Shown one piece after another: positions 11,978-24,369 of a DNA stretch of 64,000 nt. The DNA is from Nemophila menziesii. Taxonomy: Eukaryota; Streptophyta; Magnoliopsida; Boraginales; Hydrophyllaceae. Numbering within the stretch: position 1 is the stretch's first letter; each line of letters begins with the position of its first letter. The notes beneath the pieces were generated by a model, which saw only the letters and a list, made by a program, of their open reading frames with translations, was not told the DNA's origin and did not search any database. Location: NCBI GenBank assembly GCA_029959085.1, contig JARWIR010000003.1, positions 30,147,505 through 30,211,504 of the forward strand. The letters run 5' to 3'. A program made the translations under genes and the position numbers.

Positions 11978-14111
11978 TTAATAATTATTCACCTTCACCC
12001 ATTCATATCGTCCAGGTAAAGGCATATCAGTTTTTATATCAAAGTTGTATCTGCAACAAAAAAAGACACCTTTTTTAATCACACCACAAATTATAAAATA
12101 AATTAAAATAAATTTATTAAATTCATACTTTTCGATAAAATAACGGCGATGTTGCTGCTCTGCATGAGTGAAAAACTCTTCAATCTCCTGTGTCACATTT
12201 TCAAGAATGCCACTTGGAGTTGTTTGATTGGCTGAACTTTGATGACTCATCACTCCCCTTATAAAGCTACATGGTGTGCTTTCCCTTGTGCTCCTGCTTA
12301 ATTTAATTTACATAAAAAATTAAAAGTAGGTGACAGTAAATGCAAAGGAAAGGGACAGGTGGACCTTCATGTTACTCAAAAAATAGTCCCAAATCAAGAG
12401 AATCCTACATATACTATATCTAACAGTCTGACTTATGACCCCATGAATAATAGTATACTATAACACTACAAAACCCAAATTAAACCTTATATAAATGCTC
12501 CAATATTACCCCCACAACAAAAAAAAACACTGCTTTTATCACGAAATAATACAATTTTTTTTGTCAATAAACATACATTTTTGCTGTTCAACGATTCTCG
12601 ATTCATTTAATAGCTTTAGACATAGAAATAGAAGGTTTGGACCATAAAAAACTATGTGGGGCTATAAACTATAGAAGAAGAAATCAAATAAACACTGAAA
12701 GCAATTGTACATAGTTCCCTTCTTTCTGACACAGTGCACATAAAATTAATCAAAGGAATAGCTTTTTCATTAACTACAATATTGCAGTGATCATAGTTAA
12801 AAGTACAAAAAGTAACGTATCAATTTTACACTATAATAGAGTTCTCTAGTCAAGTATTTGTAGATGCACATGATCACCATGAAAAGCTCACCTAAAATAT
12901 GGTTTATTTATATACTTTACTGAAAATGAGCCTAAATATAGGCTGAAATACATAGACAAAGAAAGATGCAAGAACGGAAATAGGGTTAATTTTGCACCAT
13001 TGGTCCCTATTTTAGGCCAAATATATAGCATATATACACATGTGTGTTTATCACTTTCCCTATTTTGGGTCTATTTTTAGATAGGCCATATTTCAGACCT
13101 AAGTAACTTGCCTTGATGGCTTTACAAAAGGGACATGAAGGATGTGCAATATATTTGCAATTTATTATAATAACGAAATATTAGGGCTTTTTTTAATATC
13201 ATAGGGATCAATGGTGCAATTAACCTTTAAAAGAATTTTTTTTTGAGGAAAAATGAGAAATATTCGATTACTGCTGTACAACACATAAAGTTGTCACCCT
13301 TTGAGAATAAATAACACTTACAAGAAAGTATCAAAAAATTCTTATGCTTTGTAGAAGAAAATAGAAAAGATATATTTTAATTAGATTTCTCATAACAGAA
13401 AGAGTAGAATATAAAGATATGGTACCCACAAGAGCACCACCAAAAAGGGAAAAGAAAAGGAAAATCTTTTAACATTATGTGAAAATTGTTAAAGCACCCA
13501 CCAAAAAGAAAGAATCTTTTGCAAAAATAAATCCCTAAAAAATGTATAATTAAAACCCCAATTTCAATTTTTGATTTGTGGTAACAAATGCTTAAAAATG
13601 ACTGCAAAATAATCGAAATTAGAAAAATAAAGAGAAATGAAAGTTAATATTACCTTTCCCTTGGTTCGGAATCCAAATTGTTTTCTCCAAAGGAAGCCTC
13701 AACTTCAGGCCCGAAATCAAAGTCATCATCAGCTGCCCTATTGGCCACACCAAAGGACTGCACATCTTTCACGGGGCGTGAAATTGAGACCGACCCAACT
13801 GAGCCCGAACTCGCAACCCTGGAGCCCGTTCCTATTTTGAAGTTCTCGCAGTAATTATCGGCGTCTGGGTGTTTACCCTTTTGGGCTTGTTTCTTAGGCT
13901 CGACGATGACGAGGGTTTTCTCAAGCCTCCGAGAGCGGAGTTGGAGATAACAAGAGTCGGGTTTTGAAGGCGGCGGTGCGACGGCGGGAGAAGGTGGGAG
14001 ACGTTGAAGAGCTAGGGTTTTGGAACGGGTACGAACGCCGAGGTTAGACTGTGAGGCTTCCATAGCTGACACGTCACCTGTGACTCTAGCTTTTCTTATG
14101 TACTTTCCCAT
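11978..14111 (-). CDS. KRP: ICK/KRP cyclin-dependent kinase inhibitor
   Basis: This is a nuclear protein that binds and inhibits cyclin/CDK complexes and so restrains the plant cell cycle. Three exons can be placed: 13654-14111, 12129-12293 and 11978-12050. Introns are GT-AG (1360 and 78 nt) and the junction codons join in frame, giving 231 residues, normal for the family. The N-terminus has the MGKY motif, [11 protein letters not shown] and [12 protein letters not shown]. Exon 2 carries the STRESTPCS block and the start of the conserved inhibitory tail ([12 protein letters not shown]). Exon 3 completes it with [19 protein letters not shown]. The MGKY start and these motifs suit the KRP3/4/5 group. 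The ATG at 14111 lies below a pyrimidine-rich leader. The frame is undamaged and exon ends match the family, so this is most likely a live host gene, and the only one here. Which paralogue it is cannot be told without a tree. Confidence 0.93.
12984..13225. mobile_element. MITE-like inverted-repeat element in KRP intron 1
   Basis: The left end reads GGTTAATTTTGCACCATTGG and the right end, inverted, reads GGTTAATTGCACCATTGATC, giving imperfect ~25-bp terminal inverted repeats around a 242-bp body with no coding capacity. Both termini continue with TCCCTAT. This is the type of short GGTTAATT-ended element common in plant introns, possibly Mutator-like. No clear target duplication is visible. Confidence 0.6.
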
Positions 14112-14133
14112 GGTGGGTTCACTGTGTGAGACT

Positions 14134-14161
14134 AGAGAGAGAGAGAGAGAGAGAGAGAGAG
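14134..14161 (-). repeat. GA/CT microsatellite in the KRP leader
   Basis: This is a pure (AG)14 tract, read as CT repeats in the KRP 5' UTR about 22 bases upstream of the ATG. Pyrimidine dinucleotide tracts at this position are common in plant leaders. Confidence 0.8.
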
Positions 14162-14211
14162 GTTTCGTATGAGTGAGTGAGGGAGGGAAAAGGTAAAGAG
14201 AGGAGAGAGGC

Positions 14212-14253
14212 TATTTAATTAGAGGGAAAGGGGGGATTTCATAAGTTAGGGTT
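14212..14253 (-). promoter_or_regulatory. Candidate KRP core promoter with telo-box-like word
   Basis: On the minus strand a TATA-like ATTAAATA lies about 100 bases upstream of the ATG. About 35 bases further up is AACCCTAA, the core of the plant telo-box, which is found near start sites of many growth-related genes. Position and spacing are reasonable, but both words are short and could occur by chance in this AT-rich sequence. Confidence 0.35.
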
Positions 14254-14259
14254 AACAAT

Positions 14260-15379
14260 CCAATTTTATCGTATTACCATTTCCACCTTTAAGATAAACA
14301 TTATCTTACTTTCCTCCCCTAGAGTTTTTTTTTTGGTCAATTTTCTTAACTACTTACTTTTTTTGGGTCAAACTATCCTTAATTACTCGCCTCATTTATT
14401 TTATATATATTATCCCTTTAAACTTTGACGTTATCCCATTCAATCCGTAGAAGTAAAAATATTAAAAACATACAATAGCATGATATATAAAAATGAATAA
14501 ATCATAAATGCTTCGACCAAAAAAAAAAAAAGAATAAATCATAAATGCTATTGAAATTTATAATTAAAACTCCTTTTTTATCCTTCGTAATATGATGATT
14601 TATTTAATATTTATATCCCGACTTTATCAAGTTTGGTCACAAATAAACATTTACTATACTTGGACCAAAAAAAAAAACATTTACTATACAACACATCATT
14701 TTAATAAAGACGAGTTTATAAGCGATTGATATCTTTCTAAAATCTATATAATAAAGAGATATCTTTAAACCGTCTACACCCTCTATATAAAAAGATGGTG
14801 TCTTTTGTCTTAATTGCATTAATTGTTTTTACAAATAAAAAACTTCTTAATTGTCACTTATTCGGTCGTTGAATTAGCATTTAAAAAAAAAGAAAAACAA
14901 AACATTTACTTATCCGATAATTGAATTGACAATTACTTCAATACTCTAGAATAACTCGTTTACATTAATTATAGAAAAAACCTAGTTGTGAGGGTTAAGG
15001 TATCTTGGAGAATCGACAAACCACTCGAAACATGATTTCATTTCTACCAACACCACAATAAACCAACATGGGTCTCATATAGGTATGAGAAACTGTTTGA
15101 TGTTTGCTATAAATGCGCTATATTATCTCTTGAAGAGACATAATGTGATAACCCAATTACTCTTAAAACTAAATTGGAAACTAGATTAGGGTAGTTGAAG
15201 AAGGCCCGACCACCGATAATAGCTTCAACAGATTTGTTTTGAAAGATACTTAAGTCAACCTAGACAAGAGTGCAAGTCAGTAGCAAGTTAGGTAAAAGCC
15301 TTTGAATGAGAAGGGGCTGGGGAAAGCTTGAACCCAATTCCTACAGTGATGAATATGAGCTCAATTGAAATTCCTGGGG
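14260..15379. other. KRP upstream region, AT-rich, no gene
   Basis: There are many A/T homopolymers and a direct repeat of AATAAATCATAAATGCT (14493-14540). No ORF or repeat family is recognised. It is likely upstream regulatory sequence of KRP near 14260 and plain spacer beyond. Confidence 0.4.
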
Positions 15380-15873
15380 AGCTATGCTGTAGATCTCGGG
15401 TTCGGGCGCTAGGTGGTCGAGCGGGGCCTAGCGCCTAGACGGGATTACACGGGGCCTAGGCGGAATTATACGGTTTTGAATTGCGATGTGTAGTTTTGTA
15501 TATTTAGTAATATATATGTAGAAATTATAGCAATTTTAATTATTCAAGTCATAAAATTCATCTAACAACACTATAGTTAATATAAAATTACTAAAAATTT
15601 GAGTTATAATATCAACTTAAGAATTCTCGAGAATAAAAAAATAACAAAAAGGTCTATACGTGCATGTTTTTCTATTAATCGGCGCCTAGGCGGCCATGTT
15701 TTGTCATTAATAGGTGCCTAGAGGGGCTAGGCGCCTATTCCTCGGCGACTAAGGCGCTAGGCAAAAACGCCTAGAATTTTAACTAGGCGTAAGCGGCTGA
15801 GGGGGGAGTTGACGCCTATGCGGCGCCTAGGCGCGCCTAGGCGCGCCTAGGCGGGGAGATCTACAGCATAGCT
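15380..15873. mobile_element. 494-bp element with 18-bp perfect TIRs, GGCGCCTAGGCG-rich
   Basis: The termini AGCTATGCTGTAGATCTC (15380-15397) and its exact inverse (15856-15873) enclose two GC-rich arms full of palindromic CTAGGCGCC/GGCGCCTAGG words. Between them is an AT-rich centre (about 15470-15660). There is no coding capacity. GGG lies on both outer sides, so a 3-bp duplication is possible but not proven. Base composition contrasts sharply with the surroundings. It looks like a non-autonomous foldback or MITE-type DNA transposon. The superfamily cannot be assigned. Confidence 0.7.
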
Positions 15874-16130
15874 GGGTAGTCAAAGTAACTAAGAACTTCG
15901 AGTTGAGGTAAAATAATCAAATTAATAATTGAATAATCAGAACTACTTCGATTCTTTTCTACTAGGTAATCTAGTATCGAAGATAATCAATTCGGTCGTT
16001 TCTGCCGGATCGGTCGCTCAAGATCTTTGGTCTCTACCCGGACCCGAAAGCGTTATCTAGAATGATTGGGCGTAAAGCGTCTAACCAGCCCATGAATTGA
16101 AATAGGATTAAGAAAGGAACTACCAAGGAG
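15874..16130. other. Short spacer before the LINE
   Basis: No gene or repeat is recognised. Confidence 0.4.
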
Positions 16131-19100
16131 GGTGTGATTGAAAATTTTGCTACTTTGGGAAAGAAGACGTGTTATAATGGAGACAATGGGGTGCATGCTT
16201 TATTGAACTTACCGACAATCATACTGGTTCAAAATACGCTTAAGGGGGTTATAATGAATCATCAGATTAGGCCCTTTAAATGGAAAAGAGATAAGATTAT
16301 TATGTGGGTCGTCTAACGAATACCCAAAGAAATATCTTAGCCCACGTAGAGGCCTAAAAAATTTAGCCATTCTGAGGAAATTAAAATAAATCAAACAAAG
16401 AAGTCCAACTCGGATCATGGAAATACATAAAAGAGGACTGAGGAGGTAAAACGTGCCCAAGGTCTTCAGGATGGAGAGAAGGGGAGAACGAAGAGACATT
16501 TTACGCAACTCCTATCAACACTGTGCGAATATTACAGACGGTGTTGAGAGTGAGAAGATGATGAAAGAAGACTCAGATGGATTTATGGAAGAAGGAGAGT
16601 TCAAAAACTGGGATTCAAATATGAATGAAGGATATGGATCCTTTCAAGCTGAAGAGGTTTGCGGGGTTGTCCCACAACAACCTCATGGGAGTTTATGATA
16701 CGAAGATGGTACTGCTAGGGTATTGGTACCCCCCTGACAGATCTAAGCTTAATCAATGTCATTAAAGCTCATCGCCCAAGGGACTTTTCATTTACGAAAC
16801 TAAACATAAATTTGATTTTATAGAAAGATTGTGCCCCAAATTAAACATGAATCGGGTTGCCTTTGTTGACCCCGAAGGTCTTTTGGGGGGTTTAACGGTT
16901 TTTGTTATGGATATTTCCTCTTTTAATCTAATTAGCTATAATAAAAATATTATATATTGCTCATACGCTTCAACTCATATGATTAATGTACATTTAAATT
17001 TTGTTTATGGCCTGCTAAGGAACATGAAAATTCAACTTTCTTAGAGATATTACTGATAAAAACCCTAAGAATAGCCCATGGTGTGTGATTGAGATATCTT
17101 AATCTTATTAGATTTTCTCATGAAAAACTGGGAGGGTGTCCTCTTAACAGAAAAAATTATGGATTAGTTTAACTTCTTTTTGAATTGTAATGAACTCTTT
17201 GAGGTCCCTTCTAAGGGTTGTAATTTTACCTTGTCTAATAAAAAAAAGGAGTGAATGTATTGAACAGGTGTTGAATAGAATACTTATTAGTGATAAATGG
17301 CGTGATAATTGCCCTAATAGTTGGAATGTTGTTCTTTGCCCTATATGAAGTGATCATAGCCCCATTATTTAGAATATTGGTATTTATAAAAATAATAATA
17401 ATAAGAGGTTTGTTTTTTTTACTAAAATTGGCTCTATGATAATAATTTCCAAACATTTAATAGAGATTCGTAAGCCTTAGAAACATTCAGAGTAAAGTCA
17501 TAGTGAGGTTTAAAAGCAAACTCAATGCTAGTACTAAGAATATATTTGTCTGGGCTAGGAGAGAACTCTTAACAATAGAATTCTCATTGATAATACTATG
17601 AAAGCTATTGAGAAGCTTGTTTTCAAAAGATAATCATGATAAAAAATTTATTTGTCTTCCGTCCTTGATGATTAGTGGGTCAGGGAAGAGGCCTATTGGG
17701 TCACTAGGTCTAGGGAAAGATGGTTAAAGCTTGGGGACAAAAACATAAAATAATTTCAAGCCATTACTAAAGGTAAAAGGGTTAAAAATAATATTCTTAG
17801 GCTCAAGAATAGGGATGGTTATTGGGTTGATAGTGAGAAAGAGATAAAGAATGAACTCATCTCCTATTATAATAACATCTTTATGAATTGTGGAAAGAGA
17901 GATTACTCACAAATTTTGAATTGTGTTAAAAAAATTATCACCACGGATATAAACAAGGAGTTGATAAAACCTATAAATATTAGAGAACTTAAGGAGGTAG
18001 TTTAGGCCTTAGCAACTGATAAATCTCCAGGCCTTGGTGTGTATGCTGGATTTTTTTTAAACACTTTTGGGAAATTATTAAGCTTGATTTTTTAAGAGTC
18101 ATCACTGACCTTTTTATGAACAATTCGGATTCAGTGGTAATTAATAAAACAATTGTAGCTTTGATCCCTAAATGTACTAATCCAGATGGATTTGGGACAT
18201 ATAGGCCAATTAGCCGTGCAAACTTTCTCTACAAAATCATTGCTAAAATATTAACAAATAAACTAAATCCTTTTTTGAAAAAATGTCGATTTATGAATCT
18301 CAAACAGCTTTTATTCTAGGCAAAACTATTTTTGAAAATATACTTATAGCTAAGGAAGCTAGTCATTTTATTGAAAATAAAAGAAACTCTAAACCCTACC
18401 ATATAGTTGTGAAGACAGATATGAGTAAGGCTTATGAGAATATATACTAGGATTTTCTTATTGATCTTTTACATACTATGGGCTTTGATTTTAAGTGGGT
18501 AAATTGGATTAGAAATTATATCACTTCAGTAACTTATGAGGTTCAGATTAATGGTAAGCTTTGTGCATTAAAAACTCCTAAAAAGGGATTAAGGTAGGGG
18601 GGACCTTTTGTCTCCTTACCTATTTTGTCTGGTTACTTAAGCACTTACTTATTTAATTGATGATAAAGTGTATAGAGGTCTTCCCAATGGGATGCAAATA
18701 TCCAAAAACTCTCCACAAATAACTCATGTTTTATTTGTTGATGGTAGCTTGTTTTTAATAGAGGCTAACTTACAAAATTTGGATGGTTTTATAAATGTTC
18801 TTAATTGGTATAGTTTTTCCTTAGGACAAAAACTTAATCTTAACAAGAGTGGGGTATTGTTCAATAAAAATATACCCTTTGAGGACCTTGGGAAATACCT
18901 TGGAATCACTTATTGTTGAGGAACATCTGCGGTCAAGGCTTTAAAGTGGTTAGACGATAATATATTAAAAATAATGGAATTATGAGATACTAATCTTCTA
19001 CGTAATAGTGGGAGAGGTGTTAATTAAAGTTATTATTTATGCCATCCCAATCCGTGTCATGCCTGTTTATCCTAAATAAAGTAACTCAACATATTGCCTC

Positions 19101-20050
19101 TTTGATTGTTAATCTTTATGGAAGTGATACAGGGGTAGGAAAAATTCATTGGTTAAGTTGGGACAGTTAATTAAAAACCAAGCTAGAAGGAGGTTTGGGT
19201 TTCAAGGACTTCCATGCGCAAAACCTGACCTTACTTGCCTCTAATGCTTGGAAAATGATGAAAAAACCCAACTCTCTAATTTTTAAAGTACTTAAAGTTA
19301 AAGGAAAATATTTCCCAAACAATAGTTTTTCAGAGCCTAAGATAGGCAATAATCGTTCTTAGGGATGGAAAAGCCTTATGAGTGGGAGAGATTTCTTTTA
19401 AAAACCAATTATCTTGGAGTTTTGGTGATGGACACTCCATTGATATTTGGAATGTCTCGTAGCTCTCTTCTACACACTTTTTTACAGAGTCCTAGAGTAT
19501 TACCATATCCAACGTGGATGATTTGATTAATACTGATGGTAGCTCCTGGAATCTGAATATAGTAAATAACTTATTCTCTTTGTTTCAGTGGTATCAACTA
19601 TTAGGAAAAATACATCTCCCTTTTACCCCTTGTAAAGATATTAGTTTCTGGAAACTATCAAGTCAGGTGATGTGACTGTGAAGGAGTGTTGCATTTCCAT
19701 TAGGAAGGCACAACTGTAGAATGAAGAAGGGAAAGACAAAAAAGGAATATACTTCTTTTAATCTGTCAAATAAGAAGTGGAAATACATACGGAACCTCTA
19801 GGTTTCACCTTCGGTCAGAAATTTCTTGTGGAAAGCCTGTAAGAATGGTTAACCAACAAATGAGAACAAGATTAAAAGAAAATGTACTTCAATTACAAAG
19901 TTCCATATATGTGGGGATTATAATGAAACAATTGCGCACCTCCTTTTTCATTGTTCCTGGGCAAGAGAAACTTGGATGTGCAATCCCTTAAATTGATGTC
20001 CATGAATGAAACAACATCTAATGTTGGAAAATGGATTGACAACATTAAGG
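16131..20050 (+). pseudogene. Decayed L1-type LINE (ORF2: endonuclease, RT, zinc-binding tail)
   Basis: Fragments of a non-LTR retrotransposon protein follow one another on the plus strand with many stops and frameshifts. An endonuclease piece at 16829-17044 has VAFVDPEGLLGGL, matching the usual VDPxGLSGGL block. RT pieces run from about 17900 to 18920: VALIPKCTNPDGFGTYRPIS (18116-18319) and LGQKLNLNKSG (18668-18919). A C-terminal zinc-binding segment lies near 19800-19990 (SVRNFLWKA, ITKFHICGD, HLLFHCSWA). The RT catalytic FADD motif reads FVDG at 18734-18745, so the second aspartate is lost. Such proteins nick the target and copy RNA in place. This one is dead. The part upstream of 16750 may be remains of ORF1. 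Confidence 0.8.
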
Positions 20051-20098
20051 AATTATTATTTCTCTATATAGCTTTCTTTTCATATATTGTAGCACAAA

Positions 20099-21100
20099 AA
20101 TAATCTATAAAATAAAATAGACCTTTTTAAACGATTTGCATCCTTTACATAAAAGGCGATCGAAATCGTTTGTGACCCCTTAATTCACTTATTCACGTTA
20201 ACACATTAATTATTTTTTACTAATAAAAAAAACTTAATTCTCACTTATAAAATCGAATTTTTCCCATATATATTCACTAAACTTTTTTACCTTAATTTTT
20301 TTTTTCGAAATAACATAATATTATTTTCTATATTTCTTTCCTTTCATATATTGGGACATAAAAAAAAACTAAAATTCAACAAAATATTATTTCTCAATAT
20401 ATCTTTCCTTTCTTATGTATTCACTAATCTTTTTACTTAAATTTAATTTTTTTTAAATTATAAAATATTTTTTCTCTATAATTATTTCCTTTCATATATT
20501 GTTAAAAAAAAAAATATTTAACTAAAATTCAACAAAATATTATTTCTCTATGTATCTTTCCTTTTATGTACATAAAAATAATGCATATAATAAAATACTT
20601 TTTAAACACTCAGATCCTCTACATACAAGACAATCATGATCGTCTGGAGCACCTAAAATCACACATTTGTATTAATTGCATTTAATTGTTTTTTACTAAT
20701 CAAAAAAGTTAATGTTCTTCCATTTCATTAAACATCTGAAGGTTCCATATTCGATTCTCGCTGACCCCAATCCTCTAAATTTTTATCGTTCCAGTGGTTT
20801 AGATACATAACTTTCACCCAAGATACTTGAGATTGATCTCCGTCAATTGAACAAAACTTTTTTTAAGTGCTTACACAAGGGACCAGAGTTTGATTTGCGC
20901 TAATGGAACAAACTCTTACCTTAATCCACGGACCATGAACTGTGACCTTGAAGTTTGAACCTTATACTTTCAACCATAAACTAATTTATTTTAAAAAATA
21001 AATGCAAGCTAAATATGACATATGTATTATAAGCATAGAAACAAATGTGTACAAAATATTAAAAATTGTTGGATATGTGTTAATATAAATTAACCTACAC
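20099..21100. repeat. Composite repeat units with tRNA-like modules (left block)
   Basis: A unit beginning ATAATnnATAAAA...CTTTTTAAACG and carrying ATTAATTGCATTTAATTG a little later occurs here at about 20099 and 20577, and again at 22656 and 24538. The 20577 copy continues into TTCGATTCTCG, CTCTAAATTTTT, then CAGTGGTTTAGATACATAAC (tRNA A-box-like), AACAAAACTTTTTTT and a TGTATTATAAGCATAGAAAC segment near 21025. That last segment recurs at about 24880. The same order is kept in the copies downstream, so this is one repeated composite unit. Confidence 0.6.
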
Positions 21101-22572
21101 TTTGACCTTAACGTTAACCTTATCCATAAACTTAAACTTAACCTTAACCTTGAACTTGAACCTTGAACCATAAACCATAAACTAAAAACCTTAACCTTAA
21201 CCTTAACCATAACCATAACCTTAACCTTAACCTTAACCATAACCTTAACCTTAAACTTAACCTTAAACTCAACACTAAACCATAACCTTAACCTTAACCT
21301 TAAACTTAACCTTAAACTCAACACTAAACCATAAACTTTACCTTAAACCTGAACCTTATTATTCATCTTAACCTTAACCTTAACCTTAACTTTAACCTTA
21401 ACCTTAACCCTAGCCCTAAACTTATCCTTAACGTTAAGGTTTAAACCTTAATTCTAACCTTAACACTGATCCATAAACTTTACCTTAAATATTGAACTTC
21501 AAACTTGAACCATAACTTATATCTTAACCTTAACACTAAACCTAACCATATCCTTAATTTTAAGGTTAAGGTTAGGGTTAAGGTTAAGTTTAAGATTAAT
21601 GTTAGGTTATAAAAGTATAAGTTTAAGTTTAATAGTTAAGGGGTTGACCTTGAAACTTTGACATTGAACCATAAACCTTAAACCTTAACCCTAACCCTAA
21701 CCTTAACCTTAGCCTTAGCCCTATCCACAACCTTATCCTTAGCCTTAGCCTTAGCCCTAGCCTTATCCTTAGCATTAGCCTTAGCCTTAGGCTTACTCGT
21801 AGCTTTAGCCATAGCCTTAGTCGTAGCCTTAGCCTTAGCCTTAGCCTTAGCCTTAGCATTAGCATTAGCATTAACCTTAAACTTAACCTCAAACCTTAAC
21901 CATAACCATAACCTTAACCTTAACCTTAAACTTACACTTAACCATAACCCTTAACCCCTTAACCCCTTAACCCTAACATTAACCTCAACCCCTTAGCTAT
22001 TATCCTTAATTACATCCTCAACCTTAACCTTAAAGTTAATTTGAATTTAAACTTAACCTTAACCGTAACCTTAACCTTAACCTCAACCTTAATCTTAACA
22101 TTTAACTTAAACTTAACCCTAAACCTTACACCTCAAACCTTCAACCTTAAACCTTAAACCTTAAACCTTTAGCCTTAAACCTTAAACATTAAACCTTAAA
22201 CCTTAACCTTCACCTTCACCTTCATTATAACTTTTTTAACCTTAACCTTAAAGTTAAAAATTAACCTTAACCTTAAAGTTAAAACTTAACCTTAACCTTG
22301 AACCTTAAACCTTAAGATTAACCTTAAATTTAACCATAATTTAACCTTAACGTTAAACATTAAACTTACCTTAAACTTTACCTTAAACCTTGACCATAAC
22401 TTTTATCTGAACCTTAACCTTAACCAAATGAAGATTTATCATGCTAATATTCGACCTTAAACCTTATATCTTATTAAAACTTAACATTAAACCTTAAATG
22501 TTAAATCTTAAACTTTAATCTTAACATTAACCTTGACCTAAACCTTAAACTTAACCTTAACCTTAACCTTGA
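21101..22572. repeat. AACCTT hexanucleotide array, degenerate, ~1.47 kb
   Basis: This is almost uninterrupted CCTTAA/TTAACC hexamer sequence with 7-mer (ACCTTAA-A), CCCTAA and AGCCTT variants. One short block (about 21559-21615) runs in the opposite orientation (GGTTAAGGTTAGGG). The variants occur in local runs: AGCCTT at 21710-21870 and AAACCTT at 22130-22200. Translated it gives only meaningless LRLRLR or KVKVKV strings. It resembles a telomere-like interstitial repeat, but the main hexamer is not the canonical plant CCCTAAA. Confidence 0.85.
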
Positions 22573-22655
22573 ATTTCACCAAGGGAACCTAGGTTCGATT
22601 CTCGTTAGCAAAACAAATTTTTTTCTTAAGTGTCTTCAGACACGGGTTTTACCTA

Positions 22656-22859
22656 GTTTATATATTATAAATCAACCTTTTTTAAACAGACTAGATTCTT
22701 TACATAAAATACTGCCACGATCATTTGGGACCTAGAAATATTCCTTTGCATTAATTGCATTTGATTGCATTTAATTGTCTTTGACTAATTTAAAAATAAA
22801 TTCTGTAATTGTCTCGTGTTCGATTCACGCTTACTACATTTCTCTAAACTTTGTGGTCG
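22656..22859. repeat. Composite repeat unit, interrupted by a solo LTR
   Basis: It has the same ATATTATAAATCA...CCTTTTTTAAAC start and ATTAATTGCATTTGATTGC block as the units at 20099 and 20577, then GTTCGATTCACGC and CTCTAAACTTT. The unit is cut at 22859 by the solo LTR and resumes at 24370 with AGGATATCTAAATTTCACGC. Confidence 0.55.
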
Positions 22860-24369
22860 TGGTGGCTGTTAGGGGTAGGGTGTGATAAAATAATAGATAT
22901 AAATAAGAGAACTAATCACCCTAACCAATCACGTTACTCACTGCAAGTATCACAGATCGTACGCAAGTTTTAATGATAAGTAGAATTCGTCCTCAGAGAC
23001 TACAAAGGTTAGCTAGGAACTAATGCAAATATAAAGTTCAAATAAATAAGTTAGAAGAATAATACGCTGAAAAGACTTTAAAATATTTGTTTGGGTTTTA
23101 AAGATTCTAAACAATTAAAGACATAAATAAATAGAAGAGAAAGAAGTAGTATGAGAGTTTAGCTCGAGATATAGCCAGTAATCCCCACTATCCTGGTGTT
23201 ATGACCAATTTATGTAAGGGAGAATTGTGTGATATGCAATAGCCAGGATTCTGTATTCCTCCTAACCCCCTTCCGGGTGGACTTAGGTGGCGACCTAACA
23301 ATTACCAGGGGACTTTGGTAAGGGGACCATGCGCAATGATCGGTGGTTAATCTCAAACCTGAGTGACTATCTTGTTAGGCAAGCCATTCTGGATCACTAC
23401 CGCACACTAGACGTTTATGTGGTGTTTCAATAATTAGACACCCCTTCCGGGTGACCATCTAACTACTATTATGGTAATCCTATACGTTGGCCACCGTAAG
23501 AACTACAAACAATACATCAAAACACATAAAAAAGAGATAGCACAACTAATTTCAGTTAAATGCAAAAGGATATCCCAAATTTAAATAGATATAAAACAAG
23601 TCTCGGGTTCATACCCTTATGCTAATATAGAGTGAAAAAGAATTAGTTCATACTAGAGAAAGAAAGAAAGTAAATTACAAATTTGAAGGGTTGGAATGGC
23701 ATGACTAGTGTCTTACTCCTTCTTGTCTTCTCTTCTCTTGATGTAAGCTTCCTCTTGGTCTTTTGATGATTTAGGACTAACCAAATATGATTTCTTTAAG
23801 GTAGGAATCGATATATATAGGCACTTGGTCGAAATTAGGAGTAATCCCCAAGTTAAGGAGTTCTAATCTTACCAAAATTCGTATTCCTAACTTGTAGGAC
23901 ACGATAAACCTTTGCGAATATTGATTTGGTCATATCTCCTTCATTACATATTGGAATTTAATGTTCTTTATATGGAAACAATCGCGTTTGAAAGATATAT
24001 ATGCTCATCAAAGGCTTCTACTAATTCCAAACCAATTTTCTGCAGAAATTTAATTAGTGGACATATGTGCATTTCTTGAAGCTTCTTTACTTTCCAAATA
24101 TATCCAAACTCTTCATTTTTAACTTTGAATAAGGGATTATATTTTCTTTTCCACTTCAAATCAGTCCCCATAGGTGTAATAGCTTCTATATACCTAAGTT
24201 CTACACAAATAACACACAAATTACGAGCAAAAGCTCACAAAATATCAAAACACCTAAAACTAGACAAGAAAGTGCAAAGTTTGAATAAATGGGGAAAAAT
24301 CCCGAAATCAAATATCCCTAAAATGATGTCTCAAGTATAGATTAATATATCACAAATATGGAGACATGA
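22860..24369 (-). repeat. Solo LTR of an Athila-like element
   Basis: This is a 1510-bp LTR on the minus strand with no internal region. The minus-strand end reads ATCACACCCTACCCCTAACAGCCACCA. The start is the family hairpin (TGATGTCTC at 24324-24332 facing GAGACATGA at 24361-24369). Flanking 5-mers GGTCG (22855-22859) and GGTCC (24370-24374) match at 4 of 5. It shares CTTATCATTAAAACTTGCGTACG with the A-type LTRs, so it is a relative. A solo LTR arises by recombination between the two LTRs of a full element. Confidence 0.8.

Noticed and set aside
13377..13607. 76-codon minus-strand ORF next to KRP exon 1
   Set aside because: It lies inside KRP intron 1, is hydrophobic low-complexity sequence and is removed by the GT-AG splice that restores the KRP reading frame.
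20986..21892. Two minus-strand ORFs (112 and 87 codons) with KVKVKV and LRLRLR runs
   Set aside because: These are translations of the hexamer array and have no independent coding signal.
21101..22572. True plant telomere repeat
   Set aside because: The main unit is AACCTT. Canonical CCCTAAA occurs only as scattered variants, and the array is flanked by a composite repeat on both sides. I call it telomere-like at most.
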